This document shows positions 19,296 to 28,464 of a DNA stretch of 64,000 bases, piece after piece. Under the pieces are notes generated by a model. It saw only the letters and a program-made list of their open reading frames with translations, was not told the origin of the DNA and did no database searches. Both the position numbers and the translations under genes were made by a program. How positions within the stretch are numbered: the first letter of the stretch is position 1; every line of letters starts with the position of its first letter. Source of the stretch: Rhizobium sp. (GTDB lineage Bacteria; Pseudomonadota; Alphaproteobacteria; Rhizobiales; Rhizobiaceae); contig JAQGJP010000090.1 in assembly GCA_028290545.1 (NCBI GenBank), forward strand, positions 23,484 to 87,483, written 5' to 3'.

Positions 19296-20966
19296 ATGTA
19301 CCGTTACGATGAATTCGATCACGCCTTCGTCGCCGACCGCGTGGCGCAGTTCCGCGATCAGGTTGAGCGTCGCATGTCGGGCGATATTGCCGAAGATGCT
19401 TTCCGTCCGCTCAGGCTGATGAATGGCGTCTACCTGCAGCTGCATGCCTATATGCTGCGGGTCGCCATTCCTTATGGTACGCTGAATTCCAGGCAGATGC
19501 GGATGCTGGCGCATATCGCCCGCAAATATGACCGCGGCTACGGGCATTTTACCACCCGCCAGAATATCCAATATAACTGGCCGCGGCTCGAGGACACGCC
19601 GGATATCCTCGCCGATCTTGCCAGCGTCGAAATGCATGCGATCCAGACGTCCGGCAACTGCATCCGCAATGTGACGGCCGATCATTTCGCCGGCGCCGCC
19701 GCCGACGAGGCCGCCGACCCGCGACCCTATGCCGAAATCCTGCGCCAATGGTCCTCGTTCCATCCCGAGTTCACCTTCCTGCCGCGCAAGTTCAAGATTG
19801 CCGTGACCGGTGCCGATACCGACCGCGCAGCGATCCAGGTCCATGACATCGGCCTGCACGTGAAGAAGAACGACAAGGGCGAGATCGGCTTCGACGTCTA
19901 TGTCGGCGGCGGGCAGGGGCGCACCCCGATGGTTGGCAAGCGCATCCGCGAATTCCTGCCGGAAGAGGATCTGCTCTCCTACACGACCGCGATCATGCGC
20001 GTTTACAACCTCTACGGCCGTCGCGACAACAAATACAAGGCGCGCATCAAGATTCTGGTTCATGAAACCGGCGTCGAAAAGCTGTCGGCAGAAATCGAGG
20101 CGGAATTCAACGAACTGAAGAACGGCGAATTGAAGCTTCCGGATGCCGATATCGAGGCGATCCAGAGCTATTTCACGCTGCCGGACCTGCCGGCGCGCGC
20201 CGAAGGCTGGGCCAATCTTGCGGCCTGGAAGAAGTCGGATGCCGATTTCGCCCGCTGGATCGATCAGAACGTCAAGCCGCACAAGCACCCCGACTACGGC
20301 ATGGTGACGATTTCGCTGAAGCCGATCGGCGGCATTCCCGGCGACGCCAATGACAGCCAGATGGACCTGATCGCCGATCTCGCCGAGGAATATGCCTTTG
20401 ACGAAATCCGCATCAGCCATGAGCAGAACGTTATTTTCCCGCATGTGGCGCTCGCCGATCTGGAGCCGCTGTACCGGGCGCTGAAGCCGGCCAACCTGGC
20501 GACGGCCAACTCCAACCTGATCACCGATATCATTGCCTGTCCGGGCCTGGATTACTGCGCGCTGGCCAATGCACGCTCGATCCCGGTTGCGCAGGAGATT
20601 TCCGAACGCTTCGGCTCGCCCGAACGTCAGGCGGAGATCGGCGAACTGAAGATCAAGATCTCCGGCTGCATCAATGCCTGCGGCCATCACCATGTCGGCC
20701 ATATCGGCCTGCTCGGCGTCGAGAAGAAGGGTACTGAGCTCTACCAGATCACGCTCGGTGGTTCGGCGGACAACAATACCTCGGTCGGCGACATCATCGG
20801 TCGCGGTTTCGAGCCGGAGAAGGTCACCGACGCGATCGAGACGGTGGTCGACACCTATCTCGGCCTGCGACTGTCGCCCGCGGAAACTTTCCTTGAAGCC
20901 TATCGCCGCGTCGGTCAGCAGCCTTTCAAGCTGGCACTGTACGGCAACGCCGCCGAAGCCGCATAA
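19296..20966 (+). CDS. cysI: Assimilatory sulfite (nitrite) reductase, siroheme [4Fe-4S]
   Basis: The enzyme of 556 residues performs the six-electron reduction of sulfite to sulfide (or nitrite to ammonia). Both halves of the family are visible: the N-terminal ferredoxin-like half with GHFTTRQNIQYNWP, and the cluster-binding half, where C415, C421, C458 and C462 (CPGLDYC and CINAC) bind the [4Fe-4S] cluster bridged to siroheme. Length and the neighbours cysG, DUF2849 and DUF934 favour sulfite reduction. A ferredoxin-NADP reductase gene 740 bases downstream could supply electrons. The exact substrate cannot be fixed from sequence. Confidence 0.93.
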   Translation: MYRYDEFDHAFVADRVAQFRDQVERRMSGDIAEDAFRPLRLMNGVYLQLHAYMLRVAIPYGTLNSRQMRMLAHIARKYDRGYGHFTTRQNIQYNWPRLEDTPDILADLASVEMHAIQTSGNCIRNVTADHFAGAAADEAADPRPYAEILRQWSSFHPEFTFLPRKFKIAVTGADTDRAAIQVHDIGLHVKKNDKGEIGFDVYVGGGQGRTPMVGKRIREFLPEEDLLSYTTAIMRVYNLYGRRDNKYKARIKILVHETGVEKLSAEIEAEFNELKNGELKLPDADIEAIQSYFTLPDLPARAEGWANLAAWKKSDADFARWIDQNVKPHKHPDYGMVTISLKPIGGIPGDANDSQMDLIADLAEEYAFDEIRISHEQNVIFPHVALADLEPLYRALKPANLATANSNLITDIIACPGLDYCALANARSIPVAQEISERFGSPERQAEIGELKIKISGCINACGHHHVGHIGLLGVEKKGTELYQITLGGSADNNTSVGDIIGRGFEPEKVTDAIETVVDTYLGLRLSPAETFLEAYRRVGQQPFKLALYGNAAEAA

Positions 20967-20978
20967 AGAGAGCCGTAA

Positions 20979-21476
20979 ATGACCAGAATTTGGAACGAAT
21001 CCGGTTTTCAGAGCGACGATCCCTGGGTGATCGAGACCGAGGAAACCAAGGCCGGCAACAATGAAAAGCCGATCCTGCCACTGGCAAGCTTTATCGAGAA
21101 GGCCGCGGCCGGCGAGAGCAATCTTGGCGTGCTGATCCAGCCTGCCGACAATGTCAAGGATCTGGCGCCCTGGCTCGACAAGATCGCGCTGGTGGCCGTG
21201 TCCTTTCCCGCCTTCAACGACGGGCGTGCCTTCAGCCATGCTTCGATCCTGCGCGAGCGCCTGGGTTACGAGGGCGAACTGCGCGCTGTCGGCGATGTGC
21301 TGATCGATCCGATCCCGCTGATGCTGCGCTGCGGCATCACGAGCTTTGCGGTCAAGAATCCTGTCGCCCTGAAGCGGCTGGAAGAAGGGCGCCTGCCGGG
21401 CATCGACAATCACTACCAGCCGACCGCGCGCGCCTCGCGGGATCCGAAGTCCTACAGCTGGCGCCGGGTGTCGTGA
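20979..21476 (+). CDS. DUF934 protein, sulfite reduction-associated
   Basis: This 165-residue protein belongs to the DUF934 family that accompanies cysI and often cysH in proteobacteria. Recognisable stretches are FPAFNDGRAFSHASILRERLGY and the following GDVLIDPIPLMLRCG. It begins 12 bases after the cysI stop with GAGAG ahead of the ATG, so it is the last gene of the block. Biochemical role unknown; probably an accessory of sulfite reduction. The PAPS reductase gene cysH that often follows is not in this window. Confidence 0.85.
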   Translation: MTRIWNESGFQSDDPWVIETEETKAGNNEKPILPLASFIEKAAAGESNLGVLIQPADNVKDLAPWLDKIALVAVSFPAFNDGRAFSHASILRERLGYEGELRAVGDVLIDPIPLMLRCGITSFAVKNPVALKRLEEGRLPGIDNHYQPTARASRDPKSYSWRRVS

Positions 21477-21709
21477 TTATTTTCCTATGGAATCGTATTT
21501 TGCGAGATCTGGGCGGAAAATCGTTTGTGTACGAACAATTATCTGGAATTTTCACCGATTTCGGATTATAGCTGAATTTGCGAATTTGCCGGATATTCAA
21601 AAGCATATTCCGCGCTGCATTTGAGTGTTGGAAAGCGATGCCTTCAATATCGGTCTTGGATGTAATATCAGCCTAGTTCACATTTGGACTCCCAGGGAAT
21701 CAGGAATTC

Positions 21710-22525
21710 ATGAACGCGCCCGCACTGAACACCGAAATCGTATCTGCCATCCCGGCCGGAGTCTATGCCGAGACGGTCACCGCCGTCCAGCATTACACCG
21801 ACCGGCTGTTCCGTTTCCGGATGACGCGGCCGGCGGAATTCCGGTTCCGTTCGGGCGAATTTGCGATGATCGGCCTGATGGTAGAGGGGAAGCCGATCTA
21901 TCGCGCTTACTCCGTCGCCAGCCCTTCATGGGATGAAGAACTCGAATTCTTCTCGATCAAGGTGCCGGACGGCCCGCTCACCAGCCATCTGCAGAATTTG
22001 CAGGTCGGCGACACTGTGCTGATGCGCAAGAAGCCGACCGGCACGCTGGTCAACGATGCGCTGGTTCCGGGCAAGCGGCTGTACATGTTCTCGACCGGCA
22101 CCGGCATTGCCCCGTTCGCGAGCCTGATCCGCGATCCGGAAACCTATGAGAAATTCGACGACGTGATCCTGTGCCACACGACTCGTGAAGTATCAGAGCT
22201 GAAATATGGCTTTGATCTGGTCGAGGAAATCCGCAACCACGAATTCCTGTCCGAGATCGTCGGCGTCAAGCTCAAGCACTATGCGACGGTCACCCGCGAT
22301 GCCAATTACCCGCACCAGGGCCGTATCACCGACCTGATGCGCAACGGCAAGTTGTTTGCCGACCTCGGCGTTCCGCCGATCGATCCGGAGATCGACCGCG
22401 GCATGATCTGCGGCTCGGCGGCGATGCTCAAGGAAACCAAGCAGTTGCTGATCGAGGCGGGCCTGAACGAAGGCTCGAACGCCAAGCCTGGCGAATTCGT
22501 CATCGAACGCGCTTTCGTCGATTGA
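21710..22525 (+). CDS. fpr: Ferredoxin-NADP(+) reductase
   Basis: This 271-residue flavoprotein passes electrons between NADPH and ferredoxin or flavodoxin. The FAD domain shows FRFRSGEFAMIGL and the binding motif RAYSVAS. The NADP domain shows FSTGTGIAPFAS, CHTTREVSELKYG and MICGSAAMLKE, ending in FVIERAFVD with the typical C-terminal aromatic. This is the bacterial Fpr subclass. A 233-base AT-rich gap upstream should hold its promoter. The stop overlaps the next gene, so Fpr and the short flavoprotein are co-expressed. Confidence 0.93.
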   Translation: MNAPALNTEIVSAIPAGVYAETVTAVQHYTDRLFRFRMTRPAEFRFRSGEFAMIGLMVEGKPIYRAYSVASPSWDEELEFFSIKVPDGPLTSHLQNLQVGDTVLMRKKPTGTLVNDALVPGKRLYMFSTGTGIAPFASLIRDPETYEKFDDVILCHTTREVSELKYGFDLVEEIRNHEFLSEIVGVKLKHYATVTRDANYPHQGRITDLMRNGKLFADLGVPPIDPEIDRGMICGSAAMLKETKQLLIEAGLNEGSNAKPGEFVIERAFVD

Positions 22526-23193
22526 TGACTGGCATTTCCGGCGCCGATCAGCCCCAACCCGAGGTAGTGATCATCGGCGCCGGCCCTGCAGGCCTCTGGG
22601 CGGCGTTCCAGCTCGGCATCCACGGCGTCCGTTCGGTTCTGATCGACAGCAATGACCGCATCGGCGGACAATGCGCCGCGCTTTACGCCGACAAGCCGGT
22701 CTATGACCTGCCCGGATACGCAGCGATCGACGCCGATGAAATAATCCGCAAACTTGAAGACCAGCTCGCCCGTTTCAAGCCTGTCTATCGGCTTGGCGAA
22801 ACGGTTCTCGCTGTTCGAGCGGCCGAATCCGGCTTCGGGATCGAACTCACGAATGCACAACCGCTTTCCGCGCGCTTTGTGATCCTGTCAACCGGCCTCG
22901 GGCCATTCGGCGTCGAAGGCAAGCCGCGCCCGCTCGACCTGCCGGCTCGCGTCTTCCAGCCGAATGGACACCTTGCGGTGACTGTGGATAGTTTCGAGAC
23001 CCGTCACGACAATCTCTACGCAATCGGCGATGCCATTGCTTATCCGGGTAAGCTTTGTCTGCTGGTTTCTGCATTTCACGAAGCGGCACTGATGGCCTTC
23101 GACATCCGCAAGAAGCGGGCGGGGGAGAAGCGGACGGTGCTCGAATATACCTCGACCTCATCGGCGCTCAAGGCACTGTTCACCGATCGGTGA
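22525..23193 (+). CDS. Short FAD-dependent oxidoreductase lacking the NAD(P) domain
   Basis: The N-terminus has a classic dinucleotide-binding loop VVIIGAGPAGLWAA and IGGQCAALYADKPVYDLPG, as in thioredoxin reductase-like ferredoxin-NADP reductases (YumC type). The C-terminal FAD stretch NLYAIGDAIAYPGK and the helix HEAALMAFDI are also present. At 222 residues it is about 110 shorter than that family. The gap falls where the central NAD(P)-binding domain belongs: STGLGPFGVEGKPRPL is followed almost at once by FQPNGHLAVTVDSFET. So the FAD-binding part is complete and the pyridine nucleotide part is gone. It overlaps fpr (TGATG), and may take electrons from another partner. Confidence 0.8.
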   Translation: MTGISGADQPQPEVVIIGAGPAGLWAAFQLGIHGVRSVLIDSNDRIGGQCAALYADKPVYDLPGYAAIDADEIIRKLEDQLARFKPVYRLGETVLAVRAAESGFGIELTNAQPLSARFVILSTGLGPFGVEGKPRPLDLPARVFQPNGHLAVTVDSFETRHDNLYAIGDAIAYPGKLCLLVSAFHEAALMAFDIRKKRAGEKRTVLEYTSTSSALKALFTDR

Positions 23194-23833
23194 CCTGGTC
23201 GATGGAAGTGAGCAAGCCATCCATCAGCCTCCTCATTTCCTTCTCGGACTCATCGCCATCGCCCTTCAGCAGAGCGCGGATGACGCGCATATGCAATTTG
23301 ACCGATCGTTCCAGCGACGTCTGCGTGGCGCTCGCGAACCAGTAGCGTCGCGAATGAGTCTGAAGCGGCGCCAATGCCTGGCAGACGAAGGGATTTGGGC
23401 AGGCCTCTTCCATGATCTCGTCGAACGCCTTGCCGGCGTCAAGAAAACCCTCGCAGTCGCCGGTGACAGAGCACTCCGTCATCGCCTTGGCACATTCGAT
23501 CAGTCGCTCGCGGCGGTTTGGAGTGATATTGCCCGCCATCAGCCGTGCCGCCAGCGGTTCGAGTTGCCGGCGTGTCTCCTGCACCATCGCGGGATGCGCA
23601 GGATCGAGGGCGGTGATCAGCAGGCCGGCGCGCGGTCGCACCTCCATCAGGCCTTGTGATTCGAGCCTCTGGATCGCCTCTCGCACCGGCGTGCGCCCGA
23701 AGCCCGCGAGCACGAGCAACTGCTTTTCCGTGACCAGCGCGCCCGGTGCCAGCTTCAGTGTCACGATCAGGCGTTCCAGCCTGAGATAGGCGAGGCGGCG
23801 TTGCGATTCCGATATTTCCGGCATTTTTCTCAC
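23180..23833 (-). CDS. GntR-family transcriptional regulator (FCD type)
   Basis: This is a FadR-subfamily GntR regulator of 217 residues. The winged helix (about 8-75) has LVTEKQLLVLAGFGRTPVREA followed by IQRLESQGLMEVRPRAGLLI. The all-helical FCD ligand domain follows, with ECAKAMTE, DAGKAFDEIMEEACPNPF and the histidine-bearing LKLHMRVIRALL-like helix. FCD domains usually bind a carboxylic acid, often with a metal. Two perfect 12-base palindromes in its upstream region are likely its operators. Its end overlaps the convergent flavoprotein gene by 14 bases. Confidence 0.9.
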   Translation of the reverse strand: MRKMPEISESQRRLAYLRLERLIVTLKLAPGALVTEKQLLVLAGFGRTPVREAIQRLESQGLMEVRPRAGLLITALDPAHPAMVQETRRQLEPLAARLMAGNITPNRRERLIECAKAMTECSVTGDCEGFLDAGKAFDEIMEEACPNPFVCQALAPLQTHSRRYWFASATQTSLERSVKLHMRVIRALLKGDGDESEKEMRRLMDGLLTSIDQVTDR

Positions 23834-23837
23834 TCTG

Positions 23838-23849
23838 CTGATATATCAG
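23838..23849. promoter_or_regulatory. GntR operator palindrome, copy 1
   Basis: CTGATATATCAG, a perfect 12-base palindrome only four bases upstream of the gntR start codon. Binding here would block translation-proximal transcription and give autorepression. Confidence 0.75.
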
Positions 23850-23883
23850 ATAGCGTGATGTCGCAAATAGAGGTGGCTTGAAC

Positions 23884-23895
23884 CTGATATATCAG
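23884..23895. promoter_or_regulatory. GntR operator palindrome, copy 2
   Basis: A second identical CTGATATATCAG, centred 46 bases from copy 1. The same word twice in one short gap upstream of a GntR gene strongly suggests a paired operator. Confidence 0.75.
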
Positions 23896-23977
23896 GAAGA
23901 TAAACATATAGATACGGCTCCCCGGCCTTTCGCAAGCAGGATCGGCGGTTCATTCAGTCATGACAAAAGTTAGCCGG

Positions 23978-24751
23978 CTAATCGATGAACTGTTCGGCGA
24001 GGATTCGATCCGACCAGGAGTGGTCGGGGTCCGACAGAAGTTTCGCCGTGCGACCTTCGGACTGGGTGATCGTCACTTCGAGCACGGTCTTGATCTCGGT
24101 ATTGTCGGCCACAGCATTGACCGGCCGCTTTTCGGGCTCCAGCACGAAGATCTCGACCTTGACCCGATCCGGCAGAAGGGCGCCGCGCCAGCGACGCGGA
24201 CGAAAAGCGCTGACAGGCGTCAGGGCAAGCAACGGTGCCTCGAGCGGCAGGATCGGCCCATGGGCGGAGAAATTATAGGCGGTGGAACCGGCGGGCGTCG
24301 ACAGCAGCAGCCCGTCGCAGATCAGTTCCGGCAGACGTTCGTGACCATCGACCAGCACGCGCAGTTTTGCCGCCTGATAGGATTGCCGGAACAGCGAAAC
24401 CTCGTTGATGGCATAGGCGATCGCCTTGTTGCCTTCGTCATCCGTGGTCTGCATCTTCAAGGGCCGGATGGAGTTCTCGACGGCATGCACGATCCGCTCG
24501 CGCAGACTGGCGGTCGAATATTTGTTCATCAGGAAGCCGACCGATCCACGGTTCATGCCGTAGACCAGCTTGCCGGTGTTCATCGAGGAATGCAGGGTTT
24601 GCAGCACGAAGCCGTCGCCGCCAAGCGCCACGATCACATCGGCGTCCTCGACGGGCACGTGATCGTATTGCGCACTCAGTTCTTCACAAGCTGCCTGAGC
24701 TTCATCTGCGGTGGAAGCGACAAAGGCGATGGAATTGACGGGACGGGGCAT
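23978..24751 (-). CDS. nadK: NAD kinase
   Basis: NAD kinase phosphorylates NAD to NADP. The 257-residue protein shows the GGDG motif at 44-47 (VALGGDGFVLQT), NRGSVGFLMN at about 67, and the glycine-rich TPAGSTAYNFSAHGPILP substrate loop. Length is normal for the rhizobial enzyme. The ATG is at 24751. A short inverted repeat (GAATTGC / GCAATTC, 24779-24796) lies just upstream in the shared gap with cobF. Confidence 0.94.
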   Translation of the reverse strand: MPRPVNSIAFVASTADEAQAACEELSAQYDHVPVEDADVIVALGGDGFVLQTLHSSMNTGKLVYGMNRGSVGFLMNKYSTASLRERIVHAVENSIRPLKMQTTDDEGNKAIAYAINEVSLFRQSYQAAKLRVLVDGHERLPELICDGLLLSTPAGSTAYNFSAHGPILPLEAPLLALTPVSAFRPRRWRGALLPDRVKVEIFVLEPEKRPVNAVADNTEIKTVLEVTITQSEGRTAKLLSDPDHSWSDRILAEQFID

Positions 24752-24950
24752 GGCGCTCGATCGGCTGACGTCGGGAGGGAATTGCTACAGCAATTCTTGG
24801 CGCATCAAAAGGCCTTGATTTCCAGATGTTTGCATAATCGCTGCGAAAAGGTGGTGATTTTCGACGGGGGTTTGACGCTGGGCGGCGTTTGCAGCAAAAG
24901 GCGGCTTGCCGGCGCGCGCTATCGTCGCCGCCAAAAGCTGAGGGCTGACA

Positions 24951-25721
24951 ATGCGGCATATCCTGATCGTCGGAATTGGTTCGGGAAACCCCGAGCATAT
25001 GACAATGCAGGCGATCAATGCGCTGAACCGCGCCGACGTCCTGTTTATCGCCACCAAGGGGGCGAACAAGGTCGAACTCGCCGACATCAGGCGCGAAATC
25101 GTCGAGCGCTATGTCACCAATCCCAGGACTCGAACGGTGGAATATGCCGTGCCGGTGCGCGACACCGCCGACCGGACCTATGGCGAGAGCGTCGATGACT
25201 GGCATGCGGCGATCACAGGCATTTACGGGCAATTGTTTTCGGGCGAGCTTGCGGATGATGGCACAGGCGCGTTTCTGGTCTGGGGCGATCCGATGCTCTA
25301 TGATTCGACCATTCGCATCATCGAGCGGGTGAAGGACGCGGGCGAGGTGGCTTTCGACTATTCGGTGATACCGGGCATCACCAGCCTGCAGGCGCTCTGC
25401 GCCTCGCATCGCATCCCGCTCAATCTGGTCGGCAAGCCTGTGGAGATCACCACCGGCCGGCGCCTGGCCGGCACGTTCCCGCAGCACAATGAGACCGTGG
25501 CGGTGATGCTCGATGGAGTGCAGGCATTTTCCCGGATAGACGATCCCGAGGCGATGATCTACTGGGGTGCCTATCTGGGCACGGTTGACGAGATCGTCAT
25601 CTCGGGCAATCTGCTGGAGAAGAAACAGCAGATATTGGAAACCCGCGCCCGCGCGCGGGAGAAACATGGCTGGATCATGGATATCTATCTGCTGCGAAAG
25701 GGCGAGGATTTCGATGACTGA
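24951..25721 (+). CDS. cobF: Precorrin-6A synthase (deacetylating) CobF
   Basis: CobF methylates C-1 of precorrin-5 and releases the acetyl group, a step of the oxygen-dependent cobalamin pathway. The 256-residue SAM-dependent tetrapyrrole methylase starts ILIVGIGSGNPEHMT and has VWGDPMLYDSTIRI and VIPGITSLQALCASH. It is the first gene of the plus-strand cob block. No B12-box-like consensus was found by eye in the 199-base gap to nadK, so no cobalamin riboswitch is called. Confidence 0.92.
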   Translation: MRHILIVGIGSGNPEHMTMQAINALNRADVLFIATKGANKVELADIRREIVERYVTNPRTRTVEYAVPVRDTADRTYGESVDDWHAAITGIYGQLFSGELADDGTGAFLVWGDPMLYDSTIRIIERVKDAGEVAFDYSVIPGITSLQALCASHRIPLNLVGKPVEITTGRRLAGTFPQHNETVAVMLDGVQAFSRIDDPEAMIYWGAYLGTVDEIVISGNLLEKKQQILETRARAREKHGWIMDIYLLRKGEDFDD

Positions 25722-25772
25722 CCGCGAGCCCAAGCCTTGCTCGATTGCCTGAAAAGCAGTTTAACAGAGATT

Positions 25773-27101
25773 ATGACAACATTGTCAGCAAAGATACCGG
25801 ACGTGCCCATGCCGGCCTGGCGGCGTGGGGAATGCCCCACCCTGCAGCGGCCGATGCCGACCGGCGACGGACTGCTGGCGCGCCTGCGTCCGGTCGACAA
25901 TATCCTGACACTGCCGCAACTGCGGGCGCTGGCGATTGCCGCGCAACGGTTCGGCAACGGCATTGTCGAGATCACCGCGCGCGGAAGCCTGCAGATTCGA
26001 GGCTTGAAGCCCGAAACAGTCGCGCCGTTTGAGGACGCGGTGCTGCAGGCGGGCATCCGTATATCGACGGGCGTTGGCATCGAGACGCCACCTCTGGCCG
26101 GCCTCGATACCGATGAGTTGATCGATGTCAGGCCGATCGCTGGAGAACTGCGGCTGAAGATTGCCGCGCATCGGCCGGAACTGATTCTGGCGCCGAAACT
26201 GGCAATCACGCTGGATGGCGGCGGACGCTTTCATCTCGCCCACGTGTCGGCGGATATCAAGATAACTGCATTCCGGGATGGCGACCTGACGAAATTCCTG
26301 CTGGCGGTCGGCGGGACGAACAAATCGGCGCGGCCGGTCGCCATCGTGGACGAAGTCGAAATGGTCGATACCTTGATAGGCCTACTGGAGAAGCTGGCGG
26401 CGATGGGGCCGGAGGCGCGGGGCAAGGATATCGATCTTCAGGCGATTGCAGCGCCTCGGCTCAACTTGCATGAACCTCCGCTTGTCGGATTAGTCCATCA
26501 TGACATTCTCGGCATCGCCTTTGCTCACCGGCAGGCCGATGCCGCCAGCCTGATCGCCTTCGCAGGGGCGGCGGAAGCGCTGGGTGCAGGGGATGTCCGC
26601 CTTGCGCCGTGTCACGGATTTTTCGTCACCGGCCTCTCCGCCGGCGAAGCCGGACAGCTTCAGCGATTTGCCACGACACTGGGTTTCCTTACCGAGCCTG
26701 CAGATCCGCGCCGCAACATTGCACTCTGCGCCGGATCGCGCGGCTGTGCATCGGCCTTCTATGATACACGGGATCTCGCCGCCAGAATCATGGCTCAAGC
26801 GCCGGATCTGCTTGATGGCTCGTTCGATGTGCATCTTTCCGGCTGTCCAAAAGGCTGCGCGCATCCCGCCCCATCAGTTCTGACATTGGTTGGTGCGCGG
26901 GCAGGCTACGGGCTTGTCGTAAATGGCGCGGCCTCTAAAGCGCCCGCGACCTATATTGCCGACAATGACATCAACACCGCTCTTCTGCGCTTGCAAGCGC
27001 TGGTGCGGCAAAGCAAAGAGGATGGCGAATCGGTCTCTGCCTGTCTTACACGGCTGGGCGCCGGGGAAATCGCTGCCGCTTTGCGAATGGACGGAACATG
27101 A
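25773..27101 (+). CDS. cobG: Precorrin-3B synthase CobG
   Basis: CobG is the monooxygenase that converts precorrin-3A to 3B, the oxygen-requiring step that defines the aerobic route. It belongs to the sulfite/nitrite reductase superfamily. The N-terminal half has RGECPTLQRPMPTGDGLLARL, and the cluster site is CAGSRGCASAF with SGCPKGCAHP. I chose ATG 25773 (442 residues) after CAGAGA; a TTG at 25737 is the alternative. Presence of CobG and CobF together shows the aerobic pathway. The stop overlaps cobH by four bases. Confidence 0.93.
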   Translation: MTTLSAKIPDVPMPAWRRGECPTLQRPMPTGDGLLARLRPVDNILTLPQLRALAIAAQRFGNGIVEITARGSLQIRGLKPETVAPFEDAVLQAGIRISTGVGIETPPLAGLDTDELIDVRPIAGELRLKIAAHRPELILAPKLAITLDGGGRFHLAHVSADIKITAFRDGDLTKFLLAVGGTNKSARPVAIVDEVEMVDTLIGLLEKLAAMGPEARGKDIDLQAIAAPRLNLHEPPLVGLVHHDILGIAFAHRQADAASLIAFAGAAEALGAGDVRLAPCHGFFVTGLSAGEAGQLQRFATTLGFLTEPADPRRNIALCAGSRGCASAFYDTRDLAARIMAQAPDLLDGSFDVHLSGCPKGCAHPAPSVLTLVGARAGYGLVVNGAASKAPATYIADNDINTALLRLQALVRQSKEDGESVSACLTRLGAGEIAAALRMDGT

Positions 27102-27730
27102 TTGAATACGACTATATCCGCGACGGGAACGCGATCTACGCGCAGTCCTTCGCCATTATCCGCGCCGAGGCCGATCTTTCGCGCTTCAGCGAGGCGGAAG
27201 CCGATCTGGCCGTCCGCATGATCCATGCCGCAGGCTCTGTCGAGGCATCGCAATTTTTCGAATTCTCGCCGGATTTCGTCACCGCCGCCCGCGAGGCGCT
27301 CGGCAAGGGCGCGCCGATCTTTTGCGATGCTGAAATGGTGGCGCGCGGCATAACCGCCGCCCGCCTGCCGGCCGATAACGAAGTGATCTGCACGCTTCGC
27401 GACCCGAGGACTGCTGGGATCGCCGCCGAGATCGGCAACACCCGCTCGGCTGCCGCGCTCAAACTCTGGGGCGAGCGGATGGCGGGCTCGGTCGTTGCCA
27501 TCGGCAATGCACCGACCGCGCTGTTCTTCCTGCTCGAAATGCTGCGCGATGGCGCGCCGAAACCGGCGGCGATCATCGGCATGCCGGTGGGCTTCGTGGG
27601 GGCTGCTGAATCCAAGGCCGCACTCGCCGAACAGTCCTATGGCGTGCCCTATGCGATCGTGCGCGGCCGGCTCGGCGGCAGTGCGATGACGGCGGCGGCC
27701 CTCAACTCGCTGGCGAGGCCGGGACTTTGA
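27098..27730 (+). CDS. cobH: Precorrin-8X methylmutase CobH
   Basis: CobH moves the methyl group from C-11 to C-12 to form hydrogenobyrinic acid. The 210-residue protein shows YIRDGNAIYAQSFAIIRAEA, the MIHAAGSVEAS stretch with the catalytic histidine, GNAPTALFFLLEM, GMPVGFVGAAESK and RLGGSAMTAAALNSLA. All are hallmarks of the CbiC/CobH family. It overlaps cobG and cobI, so the block is one transcript. Confidence 0.95.
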   Translation: MIEYDYIRDGNAIYAQSFAIIRAEADLSRFSEAEADLAVRMIHAAGSVEASQFFEFSPDFVTAAREALGKGAPIFCDAEMVARGITAARLPADNEVICTLRDPRTAGIAAEIGNTRSAAALKLWGERMAGSVVAIGNAPTALFFLLEMLRDGAPKPAAIIGMPVGFVGAAESKAALAEQSYGVPYAIVRGRLGGSAMTAAALNSLARPGL

Positions 27731-28464
27731 CCGGCGTGACCATGGGCAGGCTGATCGGCGTCGGCACCGGCCCCGGCGATCCGGAACTGCTGACCGTCAA
27801 AGCGGTGAAGGCGATCCAGAATGCCGATGTTCTCGCCTGGTTCGCCAAGGAGGGCAGGCGCGGCAATGGCCGCGGCATCGTCGAAGGACTGGTGCAGGAC
27901 AGGACGATCGAGCTGCCGCTCTATTACCCGGTGACGACGGAAATCCACCGCGCCAGGCCGGAATATGTCCATCAGGTGACGAATTTCTATGAAGTCTCGA
28001 CACTGGCGATCGCCGAACACCTGACAGCCGGCCGCACCGTTGCGGTGCTGTCGGAAGGCGATCCGCTGTTCTACGGCTCCTATATGCACCTGCATGTGCG
28101 ACTGGCCGGTCGTTTCCCGACCGAGGTTATCCCCGGCGTCACCGCGATGTCCGGATGCTGGTCACAGGCCGGCCTGCCGATCGTCCAGGGCGATGACGTG
28201 CTTTCCGTCCTGCCCGGTACGATGGACGAAGACCAGCTCGTCCGCCGCCTTTCCGACACCGAAGCCGCCGTGATCATGAAGGTTGGTCGCAACCTGCCGA
28301 AGATCCGCCGGGCGCTGGCGCAAGCCGGTCGCATCAACGATGCCTTCTATGTCGAACGTGGCACGATGGCCAACACCTCGATGACGCCGCTTGCCAGCAG
28401 GAATGACGACGAAGCACCGTATTTCTCGATCGTGCTGGTGCCCGGCTGGAAGACCAGGCCATGA
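27727..28464 (+). CDS. cobI: Precorrin-2 C(20)-methyltransferase CobI
   Basis: CobI methylates precorrin-2 at C-20. The 245-residue enzyme begins RLIGVGTGPGDPELLTVKAV, has SEGDPLFYGSYMHL and VIPGVTAMSGCWSQAGLP, and the C-terminal VMKVGRNLPKIRRAL typical of the family. The start could be TTG 27727, overlapping the cobH stop, GTG 27736, or ATG 27742 just before the conserved core. It overlaps cobJ by four bases. Confidence 0.94.
   Translation: MTGVTMGRLIGVGTGPGDPELLTVKAVKAIQNADVLAWFAKEGRRGNGRGIVEGLVQDRTIELPLYYPVTTEIHRARPEYVHQVTNFYEVSTLAIAEHLTAGRTVAVLSEGDPLFYGSYMHLHVRLAGRFPTEVIPGVTAMSGCWSQAGLPIVQGDDVLSVLPGTMDEDQLVRRLSDTEAAVIMKVGRNLPKIRRALAQAGRINDAFYVERGTMANTSMTPLASRNDDEAPYFSIVLVPGWKTRP

Noticed and set aside
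19263..21413. 716-codon open frame on the minus strand
   Set aside because: It lies antisense to cysI and DUF934, which have clear family motifs. Long antisense frames are expected in GC-rich codon-biased genes.
24752..24950. Cobalamin riboswitch upstream of cobF
   Set aside because: No B12-box-like consensus was visible in this short gap; the cob genes here are probably controlled otherwise.
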